Source: an uncultured Bacteroidota bacterium (GTDB lineage Bacteria > Bacteroidota > Bacteroidia > Flavobacteriales > Flavobacteriaceae). Taken from it: a stretch of 64,000 bases of DNA. The stretch spans positions 1 through 64,000 of the forward strand of contig CACMUP010000007.1 of NCBI GenBank assembly GCA_902616905.1, in the 5' to 3' direction. Each line of letters begins with the position of its first letter. Within the stretch, counting starts at the first letter, position 1. Positions 10,598 to 20,943 of this stretch are shown in pieces. A program made the position numbers and the translations under genes. A model generated the notes under the pieces. The model ran no database searches, was not told where the DNA came from, and was given only the letters and a program-made list of their open reading frames with translations.

Positions 10598-11269
10598 TTA
10601 TAACAACGAAACTCCATTCAAATCTGTTGTTAATATGTTTGTCATATAATCAAAAAAAGGTCTAATATCTTTGAAAGCAAAAATTACTTTTTTTTGAAAA
10701 TCAGACGAAATTACATCTTTATTGTTAAATTTTTTATTAAATAAAAATTGTTTTTTTCTAATTAAATTTATGTGAGGATGGCTTTTATCAAATCCTCTAG
10801 GAGCTGTTTTTAACTCTTCCCCAACAAGATGGCCCCAATTTTTTTTAAATTTAGAGTTATCAATTATGTCTATTAATTCTTGTGCATCAATTTCTAATTC
10901 TTTTCTAATTCTTAGCAAGTCCGATGGCGAAGGATCCCAAAAGCCAGAGGCTATAAAACTATTATTTGGTGATATGTGAATATAATATCCACCTCTTAAT
11001 TCAGGTTTTTTTCTATGAAAAGCTATACCAAAATGTGTTTTGTAAGGTGTTTTATCTTTAGAAAAACGAACATCTCGATAAATACGAAATAATTTAACTT
11101 TTTCAATGTCGTCAGCTGTGTCTAAACCTAACTTTATATTTTCTGCAAATTTTTTTACACCCAACTCAAGTTTTTTGAAACGTTCTTTCTGATGTTCAAA
11201 CCAATTACGACTATTATTTTTTGTTAATTCTTTATAAAAAGTAAAAACATCAGGATCAATTTTATTCAT
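10598..11269 (-). CDS. DUF2461 / TIGR02453 family protein
   Basis: NNSRNWFEHQKERFK, RIYRDVRFSKDKTPYKTHFGIAF, GGYYIHISPNNSFIASGFWDPSP. Confidence 0.92.
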   Translation of the reverse strand: MNKIDPDVFTFYKELTKNNSRNWFEHQKERFKKLELGVKKFAENIKLGLDTADDIEKVKLFRIYRDVRFSKDKTPYKTHFGIAFHRKKPELRGGYYIHISPNNSFIASGFWDPSPSDLLRIRKELEIDAQELIDIIDNSKFKKNWGHLVGEELKTAPRGFDKSHPHINLIRKKQFLFNKKFNNKDVISSDFQKKVIFAFKDIRPFFDYMTNILTTDLNGVSLL

Positions 11270-11337
11270 AAAAACATTAATTAAATGATGTGTATTATTT
11301 ATTAATTCTGAGAATAAACTAAATTAAACTTAATAAA

Positions 11338-12300
11338 TTAATCTAATATAAATTTAAGAGCTAGATTAAGTAATTCTTTTTTCTCATTTATATCTCGTTT
11401 CATTGGTAGCTGGGCAATACCAATTATTCTTCTTATGATTTCAGCCCCACAATACTGACTCATAAGATCTCTATTAAATGAGTTTGGATAGTATTCAGAA
11501 ATATAATCTAAGGCTGTTTTATTTCCAGTAGTTAAAACTAAATGTGCAGCCATAACTCCTAAATCAAATTCTTTTGGGCCAATAAAACTAAATTCAGGAT
11601 CAATAATAAATCTTTTTTCATTTGCATAAAGCCAACTACCTGGATAATAATCACCATGAATAAGTGTGTCTCCCTTTGACATATAATTATTCCCTAAATA
11701 TTTTAGTTTTTTTATAAGTTTTTTATTTTGCTTAAATGGTTTTGCAAGTTCTTCTAAACCATCTTGAACTTTATTTAATGAAAAACCATTATTTTCTAAA
11801 AATGGCAAAACAAAAATATGTTGATGATTCAATTTTCTTAATTGTTTGTTTTCAGGAAAACCTTCATCAAGATTTTGAATATGTATATCAGACGAAGCAA
11901 GTATAAAATCCTTAATTACATTTTTTGATATATCACGGTTGTCATAAATAAATGTCATGTCCTCCCCTTTTCCTAAATCTTCCAATATTAAAATATAATC
12001 GTCTTGAATATAACCTTTCATTTTTGGTAAAAATAAATTCTTACTTGCATGCTTATAAAAATTATACTCAACATTAATTCTTTCTATAGGTGCTTGTATA
12101 TTAGGATATTTTCTGACAAATGGACGTGACTGTTTTAATATGAAAGTATTTTTATTTGTAATTACCCTTAGCACAACATTCATATTACCTTCACCAGCAA
12201 TTTCAATGTTTTCAACGTATTCATCTTCCTCCAACAAAATATTTTTTTGTTTTAGATAACTAGTTAATTCATCATATGGAATATTTATATCAACAAGCAT
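11338..12300 (-). CDS. Phosphotransferase (APH / methylthioribose kinase-like fold)
   Basis: MNVVLRVITNKNTFILKQSRPFVRKYP, LIHGDYYPGSWLYANEKRFIIDPEFSFIGPKEFDLGVMAAHL catalytic motifs. Confidence 0.82.
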   Translation of the reverse strand: MLVDINIPYDELTSYLKQKNILLEEDEYVENIEIAGEGNMNVVLRVITNKNTFILKQSRPFVRKYPNIQAPIERINVEYNFYKHASKNLFLPKMKGYIQDDYILILEDLGKGEDMTFIYDNRDISKNVIKDFILASSDIHIQNLDEGFPENKQLRKLNHQHIFVLPFLENNGFSLNKVQDGLEELAKPFKQNKKLIKKLKYLGNNYMSKGDTLIHGDYYPGSWLYANEKRFIIDPEFSFIGPKEFDLGVMAAHLVLTTGNKTALDYISEYYPNSFNRDLMSQYCGAEIIRRIIGIAQLPMKRDINEKKELLNLALKFILD

Positions 12301-12315
12301 ATATTAAAATGGTGC

Positions 12316-13239
12316 TTAATTTAGTTTATTGTAATGTTCCCAAAAGTCTTTTTTCATCATTGATGAATCGATTGAAGTATAAACTTTAATATCACGCTGT
12401 AAATTGTCTATGGGTGTTTTGAATATTTTCTTTGTTGCCCATTCAGGGTGGATTATTGCCTCTATTATTGACAAATCCCACATTATCCATTTTTTTTGTT
12501 GAGGATCAATAGAAGTCCACCATCTTTTATAATTCTTCCAGCGATTTACAAGAAAATATCCAAGAGAATCATTTTTGAAATTTCTGAAAGCATTAGCTTT
12601 ATCAAATTGTAAATTTTGACATGTAGTTGCAGTCATTACATTAAAATTTAAATTTTTTGTATTTAAAAGAAAATTGGTTGCTAGTAGATCATTTCGAGTA
12701 TTAAATTCGTTTTTATCATATGTATTTAAATAAGGATCATGCCAAAATCCAATATAATAAACTATTAATTTAGACGCAATTTCAGGATTATATTTTAGAG
12801 CTGTAGCGACATTAGTACATGAACCCAAAATTACAACATGAAGTTTTTTTTCTTTAGGCATTGATAATGCTTGTTCAATAATGAATTTACTTGCATCAGA
12901 TAAATTTGGATTAGCTATATCTGAAATTGGTTTTGAATTACCTATAAATAAGGGAATATTATATTTTGGTAATAAATTCAAAAGTTTCTGGTTCATTAAA
13001 TGACTTTCGAGAGCTGTATTTTTTGATGCATATGGAGATGTATGGAATTGAGAAGCTGTAATTCCTCTCAAATCAAATTTAGGTTCACCTATAGCCCTGA
13101 CTAATGCAAATAAATCGTCTATTTCATTAGCAGTATCAGCATCAATTATAATTGGAATTTTATTTTCTTGATTTTGTGATATTACTTTTATAGTTGAAAA
13201 ATTTATTAAAAGAATAAATGGTATTAGTTTAAATTTCAT
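12316..13239 (-). CDS. Nucleoside hydrolase family protein (probably exported)
   Basis: KIPIIIDADTANEIDDLFALVRAI (DxDxxxDD motif); N-terminal signal-like segment. Confidence 0.9.
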   Translation of the reverse strand: MKFKLIPFILLINFSTIKVISQNQENKIPIIIDADTANEIDDLFALVRAIGEPKFDLRGITASQFHTSPYASKNTALESHLMNQKLLNLLPKYNIPLFIGNSKPISDIANPNLSDASKFIIEQALSMPKEKKLHVVILGSCTNVATALKYNPEIASKLIVYYIGFWHDPYLNTYDKNEFNTRNDLLATNFLLNTKNLNFNVMTATTCQNLQFDKANAFRNFKNDSLGYFLVNRWKNYKRWWTSIDPQQKKWIMWDLSIIEAIIHPEWATKKIFKTPIDNLQRDIKVYTSIDSSMMKKDFWEHYNKLN

Positions 13240-13299
13240 TTGTTATTTATGATTATCATGACAACATAACTAATGGATATATAACGGATGATTTTTAAG

Positions 13300-13902
13300 T
13301 TATGAAGATTTTCTTCTATTTAATAATATTCTTTCAATATCACTAATTTCAAATCCTTTTGCTTGAAGTAAAATCAATAAATGAAACAATAAGTCTGCAC
13401 TTTCATTCAAAAAACGTTCTGAGTTATTGTCTTTAGCTTCAATAATTGTTTCAACTGCTTCTTCTCCGACTTTTTGAGCCATTTTATTAATACCCTCATT
13501 AAATAGTGAAGAAATATAGCTGCTATCTAGATTTGATGTTTTACGATTGGAAATTATATTTTCTAATTCTGAAAAAAATCCAAAATGACTATTATTTAAT
13601 TCTCCCCAACAGGTATCATTCCCCGTGTGACATGCTGGACCCATTGGTTCAACTTGAATTAATAATGCATCCTTGTCACAATCTTCTTTCAGTGTAATAA
13701 GCTTTAAGTAATTTCCACTCTCCTCACCTTTTGTCCATAATCTTTTTTTTGATCTACTATAGAAGGTTACTTTTTTGGTTTTTTTTGTTATGTTGAGAGC
13801 TTCTTCGTTCATATATCCAAGCATTAAAACTTTTTTTGTTGTATTATCTTGTATAATGGCGGGTATTAAATTGTCATGTGATTTTGAAAAATTTAGTTTC
13901 AT
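13300..13902 (-). CDS. hisIE: Bifunctional phosphoribosyl-AMP cyclohydrolase / phosphoribosyl-ATP pyrophosphatase
   Basis: VLMLGYMNEEAL, TFYSRSKKRLWTKGEESGNYL, GPACHTGNDTCW, QKVGEEAVETIIEA. Confidence 0.97.
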   Translation of the reverse strand: MKLNFSKSHDNLIPAIIQDNTTKKVLMLGYMNEEALNITKKTKKVTFYSRSKKRLWTKGEESGNYLKLITLKEDCDKDALLIQVEPMGPACHTGNDTCWGELNNSHFGFFSELENIISNRKTSNLDSSYISSLFNEGINKMAQKVGEEAVETIIEAKDNNSERFLNESADLLFHLLILLQAKGFEISDIERILLNRRKSS

Positions 13903-13907
13903 ATTTG

Positions 13908-14663
13908 TTAGATTCTTACAGCAATATTCTGTCTTTTTAATTTATTTTTTAATGAAGGAATACTGATTTTACCAAAGTGAAAAACACTTGCCGCAAGAGC
14001 TGCATCAGCTTTTCCAACTGTAAATGTATCTTTAAAATGTTCCTCAGTACCAGCTCCACCAGATGCAATAATAGGAATATTAAGTTGATCTGATAATTTA
14101 GCAATAGCATCATTAGCAAATCCATTTTTAGTTCCATCATTATCCATTGAGGTAAATAGTATTTCTCCAGCTCCTCTACTTTCTACTTCTTTTGCCCATT
14201 TGAAAAGGTCAATATTTGTTGAAACCTTGCCTCCTACTAAATGCACTTTCCATTTATTATCAATTTTTTTTGCATCTATCGCTACCACTAGACACTGACT
14301 TCCATAATGAGTAGAAACTTCATTAATCAATTCAGGTCGATAAACAGCAGAGCTATTTATTGAAACTTTGTCTGCACCATTTTTTAAAAGAAGAGATACA
14401 TCTCTTATTGATCTAATTCCTCCGCCTACAGTAAATGGTATATCTAAGGAAGCAGCAACATCTAGCACGAGTTTAGACAAAGTTTTTCTTTTTTGTTCGG
14501 TTGCAGATATATCCAAAAAGACTAATTCGTCTGCTCTTTCATTTGCATATTTCTCAGCAAGTTCTACAGGATTACCTGCATCACGAAGATTTTTAAAATT
14601 TACTCCTTTAACTGTGCGACCGTCTTTTATATCTAAGCATGGAATAATTCTTTTGGTTAACAT
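13908..14663 (-). CDS. hisF: Imidazole glycerol phosphate synthase cyclase subunit
   Basis: [48 protein letters not shown]. Confidence 0.98.
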   Translation of the reverse strand: MLTKRIIPCLDIKDGRTVKGVNFKNLRDAGNPVELAEKYANERADELVFLDISATEQKRKTLSKLVLDVAASLDIPFTVGGGIRSIRDVSLLLKNGADKVSINSSAVYRPELINEVSTHYGSQCLVVAIDAKKIDNKWKVHLVGGKVSTNIDLFKWAKEVESRGAGEILFTSMDNDGTKNGFANDAIAKLSDQLNIPIIASGGAGTEEHFKDTFTVGKADAALAASVFHFGKISIPSLKNKLKRQNIAVRI

Positions 14664-14664
14664 A

Positions 14665-15174
14665 TTAATTGTTTTTTTTATTTAGATCTTGACCTTTATA
14701 AAATTCCAAATCTGACTTAGTAAGAAATTTAACCCAAAATGCAATTTGACCTACATGATAAGAAAAATGTTCTACGGCATGTAATAATACACCTATACCA
14801 GAAAGCTTATACCCTTGTACTTCACGTAATTTTAGATAATTTGAAGACTGTGCTGAATCAATAACATTTAAAGAGCTATTAATTGTAGCATCTAACTTTT
14901 TTAATAACTCTGTTTTATTGTACTTTTTATTTATCTCAAACTCCTTATCGCGATCTCTATAATCTATATTCTCTCCTAAAGAAGATATAATATACTGGGT
15001 CATATTACCATTTATATGTAAAATTTGGTTCCCCAATGAAATACCATTTGAAATAGGTAACTTCCAAATATGTTCCTCTTTAGTCTTGTCAAATGCTAAA
15101 TGAACCATTCTTTGACCTTCTTTTAGTCGAAATACTGTATTTTTTTTGAATTCATAAATGAAATCACTCATCAC
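14665..15174 (-). CDS. DinB-like (DUF1572-like) protein embedded in the his operon
   Basis: [20 protein letters not shown] ... [20 protein letters not shown], DinB/YfiT metal-site His pattern; start overlaps the hisA 3' end by 11 bp. Confidence 0.8.
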   Translation of the reverse strand: MMSDFIYEFKKNTVFRLKEGQRMVHLAFDKTKEEHIWKLPISNGISLGNQILHINGNMTQYIISSLGENIDYRDRDKEFEINKKYNKTELLKKLDATINSSLNVIDSAQSSNYLKLREVQGYKLSGIGVLLHAVEHFSYHVGQIAFWVKFLTKSDLEFYKGQDLNKKNN

Positions 15175-15895
15175 TTTTGTTTAAAATAAAATTTTCTAAT
15201 TGTTTTAAACTAATTTTATTTTCATATATAGCTTTCCCTATTATAACTCCATAACAACCCATATCGTCAAGTTTTAGTATGTCATCATATTCTGAAACTC
15301 CTCCTGATGCTACAAGATTTATCTTGTAAGCATCTATTATATTACTGTATAATTTAAATGATGGTCCTTCCAACATACCATCTTTACTTATATCTGTGCA
15401 AGTTACCGTCTCTATACCTTTATTTTGATAAAAATTTATTAAACCAAAAATTGATTGATTTGAAGTATTAATCCAGCCATCAGTTGCAATATACTTACCT
15501 TTAACGTCAGCACCTAATATAATTTTTTCAGACCCATAATTTAAGATCCACTCACAAAATATCTCTGGTTGTTTTACAGCAATACTTCCACATGTTACTT
15601 GATTTGCACCACAATTAAAGGCTAAGTTTAAATCATTTTCAGTTTTGATACCACCACCGAAGTCAATTTTTAAATTCGTTTTAGAAGCTATATTCTCTAA
15701 AATACTATAGTTAATAATATGATTTGATTTAGCTCCATTTAAATCTACTAAATGTAAAAACTCAATACCATGGTCTTCAAAAGTTTTTGCAACTTCTAAT
15801 GGATTTTGATTGTATGTAATCTGTGAATTATAATTTCCTTTCGAAAGACGAACGCATTTCCCATCTATTATATCTATTGCTGGAATTATTTTCAT
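15164..15895 (-). CDS. hisA: ProFAR isomerase
   Basis: [62 protein letters not shown]. Confidence 0.98.
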   Translation of the reverse strand: MKIIPAIDIIDGKCVRLSKGNYNSQITYNQNPLEVAKTFEDHGIEFLHLVDLNGAKSNHIINYSILENIASKTNLKIDFGGGIKTENDLNLAFNCGANQVTCGSIAVKQPEIFCEWILNYGSEKIILGADVKGKYIATDGWINTSNQSIFGLINFYQNKGIETVTCTDISKDGMLEGPSFKLYSNIIDAYKINLVASGGVSEYDDILKLDDMGCYGVIIGKAIYENKISLKQLENFILNKSDE

Positions 15896-16470
15896 ATTGT
15901 TAAAAAATTTTCTAAAATTTTAATTCCAGGTTTGCTGCTTTTTTCAGGATGGAATTGTACACCATAAAAGTTATTTTTTTGTATTGCCACACTGAAAAAT
16001 CCATTATAATTGCTTTCAGCAATTGTTTCAGGTATTATTGGTACGTAAAAAGAATGCACTAAATACATAAATTCATTATCAATAACATTATTAAAAAGTT
16101 GTGATTTTAAATTTGTAATATTATTCCATCCCATATGTGGTACTTTAACCTTATTTGATATTTTTTTCACATCTGTTGAAATTATGTCTAAGCAGTCTAC
16201 ATTTCCTTCTTCAGTTGATCGACAAAAAAGTTGCATTCCAAGGCAAATACCTAAAACAGGTTGTTTTAAATTTGGTATTATTTTATCTAATCCTGTTTTT
16301 TTAAGATTTTGCATAGCATTTAAGGCAGCACCTTGTCCTGGGAAAATAATTTTTTCAGCACTTTGAATCTCTTCAATATTAGATGTAAGGGAGCTATTTA
16401 CTCCAAGCCGGTCTAATGCAAATTGAAGGCTTCGAGTATTTCCAGCGTTATAATCAACGATTGCAATCAT
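15892..16470 (-). CDS. hisH: Imidazole glycerol phosphate synthase glutamine amidotransferase subunit
   Basis: [45 protein letters not shown]. Confidence 0.98.
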   Translation of the reverse strand: MIAIVDYNAGNTRSLQFALDRLGVNSSLTSNIEEIQSAEKIIFPGQGAALNAMQNLKKTGLDKIIPNLKQPVLGICLGMQLFCRSTEEGNVDCLDIISTDVKKISNKVKVPHMGWNNITNLKSQLFNNVIDNEFMYLVHSFYVPIIPETIAESNYNGFFSVAIQKNNFYGVQFHPEKSSKPGIKILENFLTI

Positions 16471-16475
16471 ATCAA

Positions 16476-17603
16476 TTACAAGCTTCCTTTGGTTGTTGGC
16501 AATATCATTTTGTTTGGGTCTCGCTTAATAGCAAACTTAATTGCTTTGGCAAAAGCCTTAAAAATAGCTTCAATTTTATGATGCTCATTACTCCCTTCAG
16601 CTTTAATATTTATGTTTGCTTTAGCCCCATCACTAAATGATTTAAAGAAATGCGCAAACATTTCTGTTGGCATTTTTCCAATCATTTCACGTTTGAAATC
16701 TGCTTCCCAGACTAACCAATTCCTCCCTCCAAAATCAATTGACACTTGAGCTAGACAATCATCCATTGGTAGTGAAAAACCGTATCTTTCTATTCCTATT
16801 TTTTCTCCCAATGCTGAATAGAACGCCTCACCTAGGATAATGGCTGTGTCTTCAATAGTGTGGTGCTCGTCTACCTCTAAATCTCCATGAACCGACAACT
16901 TGATATCAATATTACCATGACGAGCAATTTGATTTAACATATGATCAAAAAATATTATGCCTGTATTTATATCACTTTCACCATTACCGTCTAAATTTAG
17001 ATCTAAATTTATCTTAGTTTCATTAGTTATCCTTTTTTTTGTAACTACTCGTTGTTTTAATTTTAGAAAAGAATAAATATCATTCCATTTTGTAGTTTTT
17101 AATGATATCGAGTTATTTAAATTTTCATTTATTTCCTTTCCAACTAATTTTTCATTATTAGAAATAAAAATTCCATTGGCACCAAGGTTTAATGCAAGTT
17201 CCATGTCTGTTAATCGATCCCCAATAACATATGAGTTCTTTAAGTCATAATTTTTATTATTCATATATTTTTTCAATAGTCCTATTCCTGGTTTTCTTGT
17301 TGGAGCATTATCACTTGGAAGAGTTTTGTCAATATATACATCATCAAAAATGATTTCTTCATTCTCAAAACACTTTAGTATAAATCTATGTGTTGGCCAA
17401 AACGTGATTTCGGGAAAACTTGGAGTACCTAAGCCGTCTTGATTAGTTACCATTACCAATTCAAAATCTAATTCTTTTGATATTTTCCCTAAAAAGTTAA
17501 AAACTCCAGGATAAAAAATTAACTTGTCAAATGAATCAAGTTGATAATTTTCTGGCTCTAATACTAGAGTTCCGTCTCTATCTAAAAAAAGTATTTTTTT
17601 CAT
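16476..17603 (-). CDS. hisB: Bifunctional histidinol-phosphatase / imidazoleglycerol-phosphate dehydratase
   Basis: N-terminal HAD domain ([12 protein letters not shown]); C-terminal IGPD ([34 protein letters not shown]). Confidence 0.98.
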   Translation of the reverse strand: MKKILFLDRDGTLVLEPENYQLDSFDKLIFYPGVFNFLGKISKELDFELVMVTNQDGLGTPSFPEITFWPTHRFILKCFENEEIIFDDVYIDKTLPSDNAPTRKPGIGLLKKYMNNKNYDLKNSYVIGDRLTDMELALNLGANGIFISNNEKLVGKEINENLNNSISLKTTKWNDIYSFLKLKQRVVTKKRITNETKINLDLNLDGNGESDINTGIIFFDHMLNQIARHGNIDIKLSVHGDLEVDEHHTIEDTAIILGEAFYSALGEKIGIERYGFSLPMDDCLAQVSIDFGGRNWLVWEADFKREMIGKMPTEMFAHFFKSFSDGAKANINIKAEGSNEHHKIEAIFKAFAKAIKFAIKRDPNKMILPTTKGSL

Positions 17604-18649
17604 AAATTTTCCATTTTTCTCATTGCAAAAAGTAGTTTTTTATTTTCATCTTTTAGACCTACAGTTATTCTTAATGTGTTTTCACAATAAATATTTTTGG
17701 ATGAATTCCTTACAACAATACCATGATCTAGTAATTGTTTATAACGCATTAAACTATTATCAACACGAATAAGAATAAAATTTGCATCTGAAGGGAAAAC
17801 TGATTCAACGAATTTAATTTTACGAAGTGAAATTTCTAATTTTTTACGCTCTCTTAATATAATTTTAACCTGATTTTTAACTAGAACTTGTTCATTAATT
17901 CTTTTCAATGCAGCATTTATTGTTAAAGAATTCAAATTATATGGAGCTTTAAACTTATTTAAGTAATTGATAAGATCTGAATTTGCAAATGTCATACCTA
18001 ATCTTGCTCCAGCCATACCTTGTGCTTTTGAAAATGTTTGACATACAGCTAAATTGGGGTAATGTTTTAAAAGTTTTATGAATGATTCGTGATTTGAAAA
18101 TTCTATATATGCTTCATCAATCACAACTATTCCATTAAATGCCTTAATAATTTTTTTTATTTCAATTGGATCAAAATTGTTTGCTGTAGGATTATTTGGA
18201 GTTGGAATAAATATTACTTTGGTATTTGTTTTAGCTGAATCTATTATTGCTTTTGTATTTAATTTAAAACCTAGCTTCAAAGGTACTTCATTAATACCAA
18301 CACCTAATATTTGAGCTGAAACTTTGTACATACCAAATGTGGGTGGAACTATCATTATCTCATCCCTACCTGGTTCGCAGCAAGCCATAATAATTTGTGT
18401 TATAAATTCGTCACTACCGTTGCTTAAATACAATTGGTTAGGAGTAACATTTTTCCATTTAGATATTTTTTGTTTTAATTGCTCTTGTAAGGGATCAGGA
18501 TATCTGTTTGTTGAGGATTGAAAAGGATTTTCATTTGCATCAATTAAAATCATTTCACGCCCCTCTCTTAAATATTCTTCACGAGCAGATTTATATGGAA
18601 TTAATTTTAATAAACTTGCTCTAAAAAATTTAGTAATATCAGTTTTCAT
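17600..18649 (-). CDS. hisC: Histidinol-phosphate aminotransferase
   Basis: [59 protein letters not shown] site. Confidence 0.97.
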   Translation of the reverse strand: MKTDITKFFRASLLKLIPYKSAREEYLREGREMILIDANENPFQSSTNRYPDPLQEQLKQKISKWKNVTPNQLYLSNGSDEFITQIIMACCEPGRDEIMIVPPTFGMYKVSAQILGVGINEVPLKLGFKLNTKAIIDSAKTNTKVIFIPTPNNPTANNFDPIEIKKIIKAFNGIVVIDEAYIEFSNHESFIKLLKHYPNLAVCQTFSKAQGMAGARLGMTFANSDLINYLNKFKAPYNLNSLTINAALKRINEQVLVKNQVKIILRERKKLEISLRKIKFVESVFPSDANFILIRVDNSLMRYKQLLDHGIVVRNSSKNIYCENTLRITVGLKDENKKLLFAMRKMENL

Positions 18650-19931
18650 TTCTTAATTTTTTCAAACGGACACTTATTGCATTTTTATGTGCAATCAAAC
18701 CCTCTGCTTCAGCCATTAATTCGACACTTTCACCTATATTTTTTATTCCATTTTTGGAGATTTTTTGAAAAGTTATTGCTTTACAAAAACTATCTAAATT
18801 CACACCACTGAATTGTTTAGCAAAACCATTTGTTGGAAGGGTGTGATTTGTTCCAGACGCGTAATCTCCAGCACTTTCAGGCGTATAATTGCCTATGAAT
18901 ACTGATCCCGCATTTCTAATTCTATCAATGTAATATGATTCATTTTCTACACAAATAATATAATGTTCCGGACTGTAGTCATTAATAAAGTTTGTTGCAA
19001 ATTCATCATTTTGAAAGACAATCATTTTCGAATTTGCTAATGCTTTTTCTGCTATTTTTTTTCTTGGTAAATTTTCCAATTGTTTGACAATAGATACATT
19101 AACTTTTTCGATAATACTTTCTTTAGTGGTTACCAAAATTACCTGGCTATCTGATCCATGTTCCGCTTGAGACAAAAGATCTGATGCTATAAAATCTGGG
19201 TCTGCTGTTTCGTCAGCAGCTATTAGCAATTCGCTTGGTCCAGCTGGTAAATCTATAGCCACATTGTATTTAGTTGCTAATTGCTTTGCTGCTGTTACAT
19301 ATTGATTCCCAGGTCCGAATATTTTATAGACTTTTGGAATTTTTTTGGTTCCAAACGTCATTCCAGCGATAGCTTGTATTCCACCTACTTTAAAAATTTT
19401 GCTTATTCCACAAAGTTGTGCTGTATACAAAATTTCAGCTGGTAAACTTCCTCTTCTATTTGGGGGTGAGCATATTATAATCTCTTTACATCCAGCTATT
19501 GTAGCAGGTATAGCTAACATTAAAATAGATGAGAATAAAGGGGCTGATCCTCCCGGTATATATAACCCTACTTTATCAATTGCATATTTTTTTTGCCAAC
19601 ACTTTACACCCTTAATTGTCTCAACCTGAATAGTTTTCGTTCTCTGAGATCTATGGAAGATTTCTATATTTTTTTTAGCTTGCTCAATAGCTTTTTTTAG
19701 TTTTTTAGATATTGATTTATTAGCTAGTAATATTTCATCTTTTGTTACCTGAAAGTTTTCAATTTGAATTTGATCAAATCTTTCGGTGTAATCTAAAATC
19801 GCTTTATCACCTGCTTTTTGTATATGATCAAAAACTTCTGAAACAAGGGTTAATAATTTATCGTTGTTTACGGAAGGGCGTTTAATTATTTCATCCCAAC
19901 TTTCAGCTTTTGGATTTATAATTTTTTTCAT
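18639..19931 (-). CDS. hisD: Histidinol dehydrogenase
   Basis: VGLYIPGGSAPLFSSILMLAIPA, GPGNQYVTAAKQLA, SAGDYASGTNHTLPTNG. Confidence 0.98.
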   Translation of the reverse strand: MKKIINPKAESWDEIIKRPSVNNDKLLTLVSEVFDHIQKAGDKAILDYTERFDQIQIENFQVTKDEILLANKSISKKLKKAIEQAKKNIEIFHRSQRTKTIQVETIKGVKCWQKKYAIDKVGLYIPGGSAPLFSSILMLAIPATIAGCKEIIICSPPNRRGSLPAEILYTAQLCGISKIFKVGGIQAIAGMTFGTKKIPKVYKIFGPGNQYVTAAKQLATKYNVAIDLPAGPSELLIAADETADPDFIASDLLSQAEHGSDSQVILVTTKESIIEKVNVSIVKQLENLPRKKIAEKALANSKMIVFQNDEFATNFINDYSPEHYIICVENESYYIDRIRNAGSVFIGNYTPESAGDYASGTNHTLPTNGFAKQFSGVNLDSFCKAITFQKISKNGIKNIGESVELMAEAEGLIAHKNAISVRLKKLRNEN

Positions 19932-20783
19932 TTACAGAACTATTTTTTCTATTGGACATACTAAAATGTCTTCTGCTCCATTTTCCTTAAGTTGATCAAT
20001 TACCTCCCAAAAATCTTCTGAATTAATGACAGAGTGCATTGAACTCCATCCTTTTTTAGCTAAGGGTAATACTGTAGGGCTTTTCAATACTGGTAAAATT
20101 GAACTTATCACATTAATTTTTTTATTAGGCACATTAAGTAAAACATATCTTGATTTCTTAGCGCGAAGTACTGATTTTATTCTAAAAAGTAACTTGTTTA
20201 CTAATTCAATTTGTTCATTTGTCAATTCATTTGATTTAACCAACACAGCTTGTGAATTCGCAATTAACAAAACCTCCTTTAAATTATTCTTAAAAAGGGT
20301 ACCACCACTAGAAACAATATCACATATCGCATCCGCTAATCCAATATTTGGAGCTATTTCAACAGACCCATTAATAACATGTAATTCAGCATTAATATTA
20401 TTTTTATTTAAAAATGTTTTAACTGTATTTGGATAAGATGTTGCGATTCTTTTATCATTAAGATCACCTATATCTTTAAACTCAACTTCTTTAGGGAAAG
20501 CAATTGAAACTCTACATTTTGAAAAACCTAACTTCTCAATTATCTCTAAATCAGATCCCTTTTCTTCTATTAAATTTTCTCCAACAATAGCTAAGTCAAC
20601 CACACCATCTCGCAAATATTGAGGTATATCGCTATTCCTTAAAAAAAACACCTCGACAGGAAAGTTTGTAGCAGATGTTTTAAGCTGATCTTTTCCGTTT
20701 TCAATATTAATGCCACAATCTTTTAATAAACTTAAAGAATCACTATTAAGTCTTCCTGTTTTTTGTATAGCTAGTCTAATCAT
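19932..20783 (-). CDS. hisG: ATP phosphoribosyltransferase (long form)
   Basis: MIRLAIQKTGRLNSDSLSLLKDCGI, DLAIVGENLIEEKG, ADAICDIVSSGGTLFKNNLKE. Confidence 0.97.
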   Translation of the reverse strand: MIRLAIQKTGRLNSDSLSLLKDCGINIENGKDQLKTSATNFPVEVFFLRNSDIPQYLRDGVVDLAIVGENLIEEKGSDLEIIEKLGFSKCRVSIAFPKEVEFKDIGDLNDKRIATSYPNTVKTFLNKNNINAELHVINGSVEIAPNIGLADAICDIVSSGGTLFKNNLKEVLLIANSQAVLVKSNELTNEQIELVNKLLFRIKSVLRAKKSRYVLLNVPNKKINVISSILPVLKSPTVLPLAKKGWSSMHSVINSEDFWEVIDQLKENGAEDILVCPIEKIVL

Positions 20784-20794
20784 AGTTTCAAATT

Positions 20795-20825
20795 AAAAAA
20801 CCCGTTTGATAACTCAAACGGGTTT
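20795..20825 (-). terminator. Rho-independent terminator/attenuator hairpin upstream of hisG
   Basis: Minus strand: AAACCCGTTTGA-GTTA-TCAAACGGGTTT followed by TTTAATT. Perfect 12-bp stem, 4-nt loop and U-tract, only ~12 nt before the hisG ATG. Confidence 0.9.
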
Positions 20826-20849
20826 AGTATAAATACATAATACATCTAA

Positions 20850-20906
20850 CTAAATCACATTTGAGTAATATAAATTTTGATGATTATGATGTTTTTTTTG
20901 TTTCAT
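20850..20906 (-). CDS. hisL: his operon leader peptide, MKQKKHHNHQNLYYSNVI (18 aa)
   Basis: Hand translation of the minus strand: ATG AAA CAA AAA AAA CAT CAT AAT CAT CAA AAT TTA TAT TAC TCA AAT GTG ATT TAG. His codons at positions 6, 7 and 9, upstream of the terminator hairpin and hisG. Confidence 0.85.
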   Translation of the reverse strand: MKQKKHHNHQNLYYSNVI

Positions 20907-20912
20907 TAGGTA

Positions 20913-20942
20913 CAAATATATTTAAAATATTTAATTAACAAA
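20913..20942 (-). promoter_or_regulatory. Putative Bacteroidota-type promoter of the his operon
   Basis: Minus strand TTTG (20942-20939), 18-nt spacer, TATATTTG (20920-20913), 6 nt before the hisL ATG; matches TTG-N17-23-TAnnTTTG. Confidence 0.6.
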
Positions 20943-20943
20943 T

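Noticed and set aside
14368-14685. 105-aa plus-strand ORF antisense to hisF
   Set aside because: Shadow ORF inside the his operon with no motif.
20026-20436. 136-aa plus-strand ORF antisense to hisG
   Set aside because: Complement of a well-conserved hisG coding region; no independent support.
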